A stretch of 20,608 nt of DNA from Clostridiales bacterium UBA7011. Its GTDB lineage: Bacteria; Bacillota; Clostridia; Oscillospirales; Butyricicoccaceae. The DNA is taken from positions 1 through 20,608 of the forward strand of contig DJXF01000009.1 in NCBI GenBank assembly GCA_002449635.1, written 5' to 3'. The position numbers and the translations under genes are program-made. This document shows, piece by piece, positions 15,373-20,608 of the stretch; position 1 is the stretch's first letter; the number at the start of each line of letters is the position of its first letter. The notes under the pieces are model-generated. The model was not told where the DNA came from, did no database searches, and worked only from the letters and a program-made list of their open reading frames with translations.

Positions 15373-15836
15373 TTTGTGTGGGCAAGCTCAAGGAGCGGTT
15401 TTACCGCGAGGCATGTGCGGAGTACGAAAAGCGGCTGAAGGGCTATTGCCGGCTGGAAGTGATCGAGCTGACCGAGCAGCGTCTGCCGGAGCGTCCGTCA
15501 CAGGCGCAGCTTGCGGCGGCGCTGCAAAAGGAGGCGGATGCCGTCCGCGCAAAAATTCCCGCCGGAAGTGCGGTGATCGCCATGTGCATTGAGGGGCGTC
15601 CGCTGTCGAGCGAGCAGCTTGCCGATACGCTCGGCGGCTGGATGAACAGCGGCACCTCGCACATCAGTGTGCTCATCGGCGGCTCGTGCGGACTGGATGA
15701 AGCGCTCAAGCGTTCGGCGCAGCTGCGCCTGTCCATGTCCCCGATGACCTTTCCGCACCACCTCGCACGCGTCATGGTGCTCGAACAGCTGTACCGCGCG
15801 CTCAACATCGCGGCGGGCGGAAAATACCACAAGTGA
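15354..15836 (+). CDS. rlmH: 23S rRNA (pseudouridine1915-N3)-methyltransferase
   Basis: The 160-residue protein has the full length of RlmH, the SPOUT methyltransferase that methylates pseudouridine 1915 in helix 69 of 23S rRNA on the assembled ribosome. Seen are VRLICVGKLKERFYREACAEYEKRL at the start, IAMCIEGRPLSSEQLA, the SAM-knot loop LIGGSCGLDEAL and the C-terminal EQLYRALNIAAGGKYHK. The start is GTG 15354, seven bases after GGGAGG, inside the end of walJ. rlmH next to the wal genes is also seen in Bacillus and Staphylococcus. In staphylococci the end of this gene is the SCCmec attachment site; no inserted element is visible here. Confidence 0.97.
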   Translation: MLSVRLICVGKLKERFYREACAEYEKRLKGYCRLEVIELTEQRLPERPSQAQLAAALQKEADAVRAKIPAGSAVIAMCIEGRPLSSEQLADTLGGWMNSGTSHISVLIGGSCGLDEALKRSAQLRLSMSPMTFPHHLARVMVLEQLYRALNIAAGGKYHK

Positions 15837-15856
15837 AAAAACGGCCGCAGTGCGGC
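15836..15856 (-). terminator. Second minus-strand terminator behind pyrC
   Basis: On the minus strand GCCGC (15856-15852) and GCGGC (15848-15844) form a short GC stem with a three-base loop; CG and six T residues (15841-15836) follow. It backs up the larger terminator at 15862-15903 and ends at the rlmH stop codon. Confidence 0.6.
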
Positions 15857-15861
15857 GTGCG

Positions 15862-15903
15862 AAAAAAAGACCTTGTTCCTCTCGGCAAAAGGAGCAAGGT
15901 CTT
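15862..15903 (-). terminator. Intrinsic terminator for pyrC
   Basis: AAGACCTTG (15867-15875) pairs with CAAGGTCTT (15895-15903); five more pairs inside (15876-15880 with 15890-15894) give a 14-pair stem. On the minus strand it is followed by a run of T residues (15868-15862). It starts 24 bases after the pyrC stop. It could also act weakly on rlmH transcripts from the other side. Confidence 0.88.
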
Positions 15904-15926
15904 GCTTATTCCGGTTTTTCGGACGG

Positions 15927-17192
15927 TTACAGCGTGCTGTAGCTGCCGCACACGATGCCGCGCACTCTGCCGCGCAGCGGCATGCCGGTGAACGGGGAAT
16001 TGGCGGATTTGGACTGATAGGTCTGATAGCACACCGGGGCATTCCAGTCGGCGACCATCAGCTCCGCGCGGCTGCCCTCGCGGACAGCCTTGCCGGTCAG
16101 GCCGTAGAACTGCGCCGGATTCCGGCTCATGGCGCGGAGCAGCTGCATCGGGGTCAGACGGCCGGTCTGCACCAGTGCGGTATTGCACACGGAAAAGGCG
16201 GTTTCAAGCCCGATGATGCCGGAGAGCGCGGCGGCAAACGGCTGGTTTTTCTGCTCTGCCGTGTGCGGCGCGTGGTCTGTGGCGATCAGGTCAATCGTGC
16301 CGTCGATGAGACCGGCAATCAGTGCCTGCCGATCGGCTTCCGTGCGCAGCGGCGGATTCATGCGCGCGTTTGTGCCGTGCGTGAGCACATCCTCCTGCGT
16401 CAGGCTCAGATGATGCGGCGTCGCCTCGGCGTGAATGTCCGCGCCGCGCGCCTTTCCCTCGCGGATGAGCGCGACCGAGCGGGCAGAGCTGATGTGCTGA
16501 AACGCGACGCGCGCACCGGTCTGCAGGGCAAGCTCGATGTCCCGCGCGACCATCGCCTCCTCGGAGACCGGCATGGCGCCGAGGACGGAAAAGTGTTCTG
16601 CGGCCGGGCTGCCGTAGTTGACACCGGGCGAGAGCACAAAGGCGGGGTCCTCCTCATGGAAGGAGAGCGGCACGCCAAGCGCCTTTGCCCGGCGCATTGC
16701 CTCCAGACAAAGCCGTCCGCTTGTGAGATTGATGCCGTCATCCGTGAAGCCGGGACAGCCTGCCGCGTGCAGCGCCGCAAAATCGGTCAGCTCGCGCCCC
16801 TTCAGCCCGCGGGTGACGGCACAGGCCTGCAGCACGTTGATCGGTTCGCGTGCGGCCTTGTCCTGCACATATTCCAGCGTCTGCAGGCTGTCGCACACCG
16901 GCCGGGTGTTCGCCATGCACACAACGGTGGTATAACCGCCGGCAATTGCGGCGGCGGTGCCGGTGTGAATGTCCTCCTTTTCCGTCTGACCGGGGTCGCG
17001 GAAGTGGACATGGACATCGACAAGACCGGGCGAGACGGTGCAGCCGGAGATGTCGGCGGTCTGCGCGCCGGCAGGCACATCCAGCCGGTCGCCGATGCGG
17101 TGAATGATGCCGTCGTCACCGACGAGGATATCCGCGCGGCGGTCCGCCCCGGTGTAGGGGTCGAGCAGCGTTCCGTTTTGAATGAGAAGCAT
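15927..17192 (-). CDS. pyrC: Dihydroorotase, class I
   Basis: The 421-residue zinc amidohydrolase forms dihydroorotate from carbamoyl aspartate in pyrimidine synthesis. Seen are VDVHVHFRDPGQTEKED with metal ligands His61 and His63, the GFTDDG loop with Asp151 typical of class I enzymes, His179 (FHEED), His233 (FQHIS) and catalytic Asp306 in ATDHAPH. ATG 17192 is chosen because AAGGAGG stands seven bases upstream on the minus strand; the longer open frame adds nothing conserved. No other pyr gene is nearby. The DUF1294 gene lies 99 bases upstream on the same strand, so they may share a transcript. Two terminators follow the stop. Confidence 0.96.
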   Translation of the reverse strand: MLLIQNGTLLDPYTGADRRADILVGDDGIIHRIGDRLDVPAGAQTADISGCTVSPGLVDVHVHFRDPGQTEKEDIHTGTAAAIAGGYTTVVCMANTRPVCDSLQTLEYVQDKAAREPINVLQACAVTRGLKGRELTDFAALHAAGCPGFTDDGINLTSGRLCLEAMRRAKALGVPLSFHEEDPAFVLSPGVNYGSPAAEHFSVLGAMPVSEEAMVARDIELALQTGARVAFQHISSARSVALIREGKARGADIHAEATPHHLSLTQEDVLTHGTNARMNPPLRTEADRQALIAGLIDGTIDLIATDHAPHTAEQKNQPFAAALSGIIGLETAFSVCNTALVQTGRLTPMQLLRAMSRNPAQFYGLTGKAVREGSRAELMVADWNAPVCYQTYQSKSANSPFTGMPLRGRVRGIVCGSYSTL

Positions 17193-17232
17193 AACAGGTC
17201 CTCCTTGTGGTGTGAGAAATCGGCAGGTTTCC

Positions 17233-17267
17233 TCTGTGCGCAGTCGGCAGAATACCGGCGGCACAGA
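17233..17267. other. Inverted repeat in the pyrC leader region
   Basis: TCTGTGC (17233-17239) and GCACAGA (17261-17267) are exact inverted copies enclosing a second, imperfect GTCGG/CCGGC stem. It lies 41 bases before the pyrC start. I could not match it to a PyrR-binding loop, so an attenuator is only one possibility. Confidence 0.35.
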
Positions 17268-17291
17268 TATGCCGGAGTCATAGGATACGAA

Positions 17292-17561
17292 TTATGGGGA
17301 AAAATACCGCCACAGGACCACGCACAGGGCGCACTGCGCGAGGAAAATAGCGGGGATGCCGAGCATGAACCGCCTGTGCAGCGTTTTGTGATGAATCAGG
17401 CGCATGGTGAGGTACACACCCGGGCAGCCGCCGAGCAGACAGAGCACGAACAGCGTGCGCTCGGAGACACGCCATGCGCCGCGGCGTGCGGCGTGCTTGT
17501 CATGAATTGTCACGGCAATTCCCGCTGCATTGATGACAGCCAGCCAGTAAAGAATCGGCAT
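17292..17561 (-). CDS. DUF1294 family small membrane protein
   Basis: The 89-residue protein matches DUF1294: a first helix (LYWLAVINAAGIAVTI), the conserved DKHAARRGAWRVSERTL block, the LLGGCPGVYLTMRLIHHKT segment and a last helix (FMLGIPAIFLAQCALCVVL). The family is widespread, has three to four helices and no settled function. ATG 17561 follows AAAGGAGG closely on the minus strand. The frame remains open far upstream, but that part is antisense to dacF and is not protein-like. It diverges from dacF and runs toward pyrC. Confidence 0.88.
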   Translation of the reverse strand: MPILYWLAVINAAGIAVTIHDKHAARRGAWRVSERTLFVLCLLGGCPGVYLTMRLIHHKTLHRRFMLGIPAIFLAQCALCVVLWRYFSP

Positions 17562-17607
17562 ACGACCTCCTTTCCGGCGAATCTTTCGTCTGATTGCGTG
17601 TTTGCAG

Positions 17608-17636
17608 TTGTCATTTTTTGTCGAATCGTGTATAGT
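17608..17636 (+). promoter_or_regulatory. Sigma-A promoter of dacF
   Basis: TTGTCA (17608-17613), a 17-base spacer rich in T, and TATAGT (17631-17636). Transcription should begin near 17643, about 70 bases before the start codon. Confidence 0.8.
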
Positions 17637-17651
17637 AGGATTGTATGAAAG

Positions 17652-17678
17652 CGCATGCTGCGATGGGAAACGCATGCG
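17652..17678 (+). other. Inverted repeat in the dacF leader
   Basis: CGCATGC (17652-17658) and GCATGCG (17672-17678) are inverted copies around a 13-base spacer; each contains the palindrome GCATGC. It lies just after the predicted transcription start and may be a hairpin or a dyad binding site. Confidence 0.4.
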
Positions 17679-17711
17679 GAAATGAAGATACAGATAAGGT
17701 GTGAACAAAGG

Positions 17712-19013
17712 ATGAGAAAGAAAATTCTCGCGTGTCTGCTTGCCGGAATCGCGCTGTGCGGCAGCATCAGTGCATTTGCAGCAGCTCCCGCGCTGAGCTC
17801 CCCGACCGCGTGTCTGATGGACGCGGACAGCGGACAAATCCTGTACCAGAAGAGTGCACAGACCGAGCTGCCGATGGCGTCCATCACCAAAGTCATGACG
17901 GCTCTGCTTGTCATTGAAAACGGCGATCTGAGCGCCTCCACGACGGCGACAGCCGAGGCGATCAATTCCGTCGATCTGGAGTCGACCCGGATCGGCTTTG
18001 AGCCGAATGAACAGCTGACGGTGGACGAGCTGATGTACTCTATGCTCGTCTATTCCGCCAATGACGCGGCGAATATTCTGGCGGTGTATACAGCAGGCGA
18101 TCTGCAGACCTTTGTCAATCAGATGAATGAAAAGGCAAAGGAACTGGGCTGCACACACACCCATTTTGCCAATCCGAACGGTCTGGATACCGACGGGCAC
18201 TATTCGTGCGCGGAGGATATGGCGCGCATCACCCGCGCGGCCAACCAGCACCCCGAATTTTCCAAGTATTCGAGCACGGTCAGCTATGTGCTGCCGGCGG
18301 ACAATCTGATCGGCCCCGGCTGGGAGATCCGAACCAAGGTCAATATGATAAAAAAAGAAGACCCGACGTATGACGCGCGTGTCTATGCCGCCAAAACGGG
18401 CTGGACAACCAAAGCGCACAATACGTTTGTCGCGTGCGGAAAGTCGGAAAATGCCAATCTGATTGTGACCGTTCTGGGCTGCCCGATGAAAAACGGCATT
18501 TTTCTCGATACAACAGCGCTGCTCAATTACGGCGAGCAGGCGTATCAGCCGGTGACGGTCACAGCGGAGGAGTACCGTGCACAGGCGAAAAAAGCGGCCA
18601 AACAGGCGGGCTGCAGCATCGACACCGATGCGCTGAGCGATATCACGCTGCGGCTGCCCAAGGGAATGGGCGCGAACGATCTCGCCTACACCTGTGCAAA
18701 GACGGAGACAGGCGCACAGCTCACGGTTTCCGTCGCCGAGAGCAGCCGGCAGGCCTATACCGCCGTGACCAATACCGACGGCGCACAGCCGCTGCTGCAG
18801 ATGCAGGTGCCGCTCAGAGCGGCGGTCAAAGAGGAGCCGAAGGCGGTCCCCGCAATGGCGCAGGAGGTCGAGCCGCAGGCGGATGCGCTGCCGCTGCTGC
18901 AGAATGACGGCGCGCTGATCGCCGTATGCGTGGCAGGCGCGACGCTGATTGTGTTTGCACTCATGCTTGTCATCGGCCTTGTCCGCCGCATCAGCCACAA
19001 AAATAAGGTCTGA
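17712..19013 (+). CDS. dacF: D-alanyl-D-alanine carboxypeptidase (low-molecular-mass penicillin-binding protein, PBP5/DacF type)
   Basis: The 433-residue protein trims the terminal D-Ala from peptidoglycan stem peptides outside the membrane. A signal peptide (1-23, LACLLAGIALCGSISAFA) comes first. The penicillin-binding motifs are all present: SITK (Ser57, Lys60), SAN (115-117) and KTG (228-230). A PBP5-like C-terminal beta domain (about 270-370) follows, then a linker and a terminal transmembrane helix (about 402-424) with a basic RRISHKNK end. Related enzymes use an amphipathic helix instead; here a full spanning helix anchors it. The start is ATG 17712, with AAGGTG ten bases upstream. It has its own promoter and terminator. 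It fits the cell-wall theme of the window, with murA and walJ. Confidence 0.95.
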   Translation: MRKKILACLLAGIALCGSISAFAAAPALSSPTACLMDADSGQILYQKSAQTELPMASITKVMTALLVIENGDLSASTTATAEAINSVDLESTRIGFEPNEQLTVDELMYSMLVYSANDAANILAVYTAGDLQTFVNQMNEKAKELGCTHTHFANPNGLDTDGHYSCAEDMARITRAANQHPEFSKYSSTVSYVLPADNLIGPGWEIRTKVNMIKKEDPTYDARVYAAKTGWTTKAHNTFVACGKSENANLIVTVLGCPMKNGIFLDTTALLNYGEQAYQPVTVTAEEYRAQAKKAAKQAGCSIDTDALSDITLRLPKGMGANDLAYTCAKTETGAQLTVSVAESSRQAYTAVTNTDGAQPLLQMQVPLRAAVKEEPKAVPAMAQEVEPQADALPLLQNDGALIAVCVAGATLIVFALMLVIGLVRRISHKNKV

Positions 19014-19030
19014 TTTCAACCGAACAATAC

Positions 19031-19060
19031 AAGCCTGCCGGCCTGCCGGCGGGCTTTTTT
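19031..19060 (+). terminator. Intrinsic terminator after dacF
   Basis: AAGCCTGCCGG (19031-19041) pairs with CCGGCGGGCTT (19046-19056) with one U-G pair and a four-base loop; the T-run spans 19055-19060. The T-run overlaps the stop codon of the converging ybaK gene. Confidence 0.88.
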
Positions 19061-19547
19061 ACTGCCCGGAGCCAACCTCGATGTCGCCGTATTTGCCCCC
19101 GATCAGACCGAGCAGCGCATCCGGCGCGAGCTCGACCTGAAAGCCGATTTTGCCGCCGGAAACGATGACGGTATCCAGCGTGCGCGCCGATTCGCTCAAA
19201 ACAGTGGGAAACTGCTTTTTCATGCCGATCGGGCTGCAGCCGCCGCGGATATAGCCGGTCAGCTGATTGATCTGCTTGACAGGAATCATCTGCACGGATT
19301 TTTCCCCGACCGCCTTCGCCGCCTTTTTCAGGTCCAGCTCGGCGGCAACCGGAATGACAAAGACAAAGTGTCCGCCGGACCTGCCGACCGTGACGAGCGT
19401 TTTGTAGACGCGCTCCAGCGGCTGACCGAGGCTCGTCGCCACGGTGATGCCGTCGACATGCGTGCCGTCCGTCTCGTAGGTGTAGTGCTGATAAGGAATT
19501 TTTGCGCGGTCGAGCATCCGCATGGCGTTGGTTTTGACTTCTGCCAC
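19059..19547 (-). CDS. ybaK: Cys-tRNA(Pro)/Cys-tRNA(Cys) deacylase YbaK
   Basis: The 162-residue protein clears mischarged Cys-tRNA(Pro), an error made by prolyl-tRNA synthetase. Family signatures are KTNAMRMLDRAKIPY at the start, the RVYKTLVTVG block, VFVIPVAAELDLKKAAKA with the conserved Lys of the active site region, and the diagnostic TGYIRGGCSPIGMKK, then LDTVIVSGGKIGFQVEL. The start is GTG 19547; on the minus strand AGGAGGTGG precedes it with about eight bases of spacing. It converges with dacF and diverges from the GntR gene. Confidence 0.95.
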   Translation of the reverse strand: MAEVKTNAMRMLDRAKIPYQHYTYETDGTHVDGITVATSLGQPLERVYKTLVTVGRSGGHFVFVIPVAAELDLKKAAKAVGEKSVQMIPVKQINQLTGYIRGGCSPIGMKKQFPTVLSESARTLDTVIVSGGKIGFQVELAPDALLGLIGGKYGDIEVGSGQ

Positions 19548-19588
19548 GCTGCGCCACCTCCTGTTAGTTGTTTTTTTGCTGTACTCGT

Positions 19589-19594
19589 ATTATA
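19589..19594 (-). promoter_or_regulatory. Likely -10 box of the ybaK promoter
   Basis: On the minus strand a perfect TATAAT (19594-19589), preceded by GTG, lies 41 bases before the ybaK start. No good -35 was found at 16-18 bases (TGGTGC is the nearest), so it may be weak or activator dependent. Confidence 0.5.
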
Positions 19595-19646
19595 CACCAA
19601 ACGGCGCGGATGCACCAGTGCGGCAGAAAGAACAAACTTTTTTCGT

Positions 19647-19664
19647 TGTGTGCACGCGCACGCA
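19647..19664. repeat. 18-bp direct repeat, copy 1, operator-like
   Basis: TGTGTGCACGCGCACGCA. It contains imperfect inverted arms TGTGTGC/GCACGCA (six of seven match) and is entirely alternating pyrimidine-purine. It lies in the region shared by ybaK and the GntR gene; an identical copy starts 32 bases further on. Confidence 0.75.
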
Positions 19665-19678
19665 ACTGTGCAAACTGC

Positions 19679-19696
19679 TGTGTGCACGCGCACGCA
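19679..19696. repeat. 18-bp direct repeat, copy 2, operator-like
   Basis: This is identical to copy 1 over all 18 bases. The 32-base period is close to three turns of B-DNA, so bound proteins would sit on the same face. It ends about 40 bases before the likely -10 of the GntR gene. Confidence 0.75.
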
Positions 19697-19721
19697 TTTT
19701 GTTTGTTTTGCGAATTTTATT

Positions 19722-19743
19722 TTGCGGCGCAATATGGTATTCT
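19722..19743 (+). promoter_or_regulatory. Candidate extended -10 promoter and overlapping palindrome of the GntR gene
   Basis: TGGTATTCT (19735-19743) fits an extended -10 element; the -35 region (TTTTAT near 19715) is poor. The palindrome TTGCG-G-CGCAA (19722-19732) sits between the two boxes, where a bound repressor would block RNA polymerase. Autoregulation is inferred from the position. Confidence 0.45.
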
Positions 19744-19788
19744 CAAATCAGAACAAAAGAGCTGACTGTGAGACAGGAGGATTTTGCT

Positions 19789-20514
19789 ATGAAACGGATG
19801 TCATCGTCGCTGCGCGCCAAAGAGGAGTTTCTGACCCTGTGCCGCGAGGGTGTTTTTCAGTCCGGAGACCGCCTGCCCTCTGAGATGAAGATGGCGCAGC
19901 GCTTCGGCATCAGCCGCGAGACTTGGCGCGCTTCTCTGGAGCAGCTGCGCCGCGAGGGCGTGATCTATTCCAAGCACGGTGTCGGCACGTTCCTCATGGA
20001 GACCTCCGACCGCATGGAGAATGATCTGACGCGCCTGAGTCCGGTGACAGATATGATCCGTCAGGCGGGACTTACGGAGGGACCGAGCTCTTATTCGACC
20101 GGTCTGACCATTCCCAATCGGGATATCGCCGCTGCGCTCGGGCTGCGCCCCGGCGTCAACGTTTGTTATATCAACCGCATGCGCCGCACAAAAAACGGCA
20201 AAGCCGTTTGCTGCAGCATGAGCTATCTGCCGGTGTACCTGGCGGACGAAATTGATCCGATGCACATGCAGGATTCGCTGTTTTCGTATTTAGAGCGGCG
20301 CAAGGGCGTTTTTGTCAGCCGTTCTACGGCGCGCATTGTCCTGCCGCAGGCAAACGACCCGCTCGCCATGCAGCTGCGCGGCGAGACCGATATGCAGATT
20401 CTGGGCATGGAGCAGCAGCATTTCGACTCGCGCGGCAATCCGGTGCTGTACACCGTCGATTACCTCAACAGTGAGCTGTTCCGCTTTTCGCTCACGCGCA
20501 TTCGTGAAAAGTAA
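19789..20514 (+). CDS. GntR-family transcription regulator, HutC type with UTRA domain
   Basis: The 241-residue protein has an N-terminal winged helix (about 5-70) with the GntR pattern SGDRLPSEMKMAQRFGISRETWRASLEQLRREGVIYSKHGVGTF, of which the latter part contains recognition helix and wing. A UTRA ligand-binding domain follows (about 90-238), with VCYINRMRRTKNGKAVCCSMSYLP and NPVLYTVDYLNSELFRFSLTR. HutC-type proteins usually sense sugars, sugar phosphates or amino-acid derived ligands; the ligand here cannot be told. ATG 19789 follows AGGAGG by eight bases. The open frame upstream passes through the repeats and is not conserved. Its target may lie beyond the window or be itself. Confidence 0.93.
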   Translation: MKRMSSSLRAKEEFLTLCREGVFQSGDRLPSEMKMAQRFGISRETWRASLEQLRREGVIYSKHGVGTFLMETSDRMENDLTRLSPVTDMIRQAGLTEGPSSYSTGLTIPNRDIAAALGLRPGVNVCYINRMRRTKNGKAVCCSMSYLPVYLADEIDPMHMQDSLFSYLERRKGVFVSRSTARIVLPQANDPLAMQLRGETDMQILGMEQQHFDSRGNPVLYTVDYLNSELFRFSLTRIREK

Positions 20515-20557
20515 GACGGGAAAACGGTGCGTGCGCCCGCAATCCCGATCAAATAAG

Positions 20558-20608
20558 ATGCCGCATTTTTCAGGCAGGCTGCGCCTGAAGGAGCGGCATT
20601 TTTTATTT
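20558..20608 (+). terminator. Intrinsic terminator after the GntR gene
   Basis: ATGCCGC (20558-20564) pairs with GCGGCAT (20593-20599), enclosing TTCAGGC (20569-20575) with GCCTGAA (20583-20589); TTTTTATTT follows to the window end. The gene is therefore probably transcribed alone. Confidence 0.85.

Noticed and set aside
15354..15836. Possible SCC-like attachment site at the end of rlmH
   Set aside because: No recombinase gene, flanking repeat or inserted element follows; pyrC terminators lie directly behind the gene.

Overview
The window looks like a chromosomal segment of a moderately GC-rich, low-copy-element Firmicute of the class Clostridia, most likely Oscillospirales. This is an inference from protein flavour: a clostridial GlgC/GlgD pair, YycH/YycI/WalJ-type genes, strong AGGAGG ribosome sites, sigma-A promoters and many U-tailed terminators. 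I see no tRNA, rRNA, CRISPR array, insertion sequence or phage gene.

Layout. 1-137 is the tail of a fructose-type PTS EIIC. 138-505 has no gene but several stem-loops. A small four-helix membrane protein on the minus strand (506-826) diverges from cinA (1071-2315). 2518-8449 is a glycogen synthesis cluster: a GlgB-like protein, glgC, glgD and, behind an internal terminator, glgA. 8560-13028 has a near-consensus promoter followed by an ADP-ribose pyrophosphatase gene (nudF) and three tightly or translationally coupled membrane-protein genes: a WalK-like sensor without a kinase domain, a YycH-like and a YycI-like protein. Next come murA, walJ and rlmH (13249-15836). On the minus strand are pyrC and a DUF1294 gene (15927-17561). 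dacF (17712-19013), ybaK (minus, 19059-19547) and a HutC-type GntR regulator (19789-20514) finish the window.

How the genes work together. GlgC makes ADP-glucose, probably modulated by GlgD, and GlgA polymerises it. The GlgB-like protein has the branching-enzyme fold but has lost the Asp nucleophile, the Glu acid/base and a conserved substrate-binding His, so it probably does not branch glycogen; a real branching enzyme would have to be elsewhere. The 9.2-15.8 kb block resembles the Bacillus walRK-HI-J...rlmH cluster, with WalR absent, WalK reduced to sensor plus PAS, and murA inserted between walI and walJ. This suggests a cell-envelope sensing module that has lost its own phosphorelay output.

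The most interesting points are the branching-enzyme pseudoenzyme, the kinase-less WalK-like protein in a conserved operon, competing hairpins in the glgB leader, and two identical 18-bp alternating pyrimidine-purine repeats upstream of the GntR gene.
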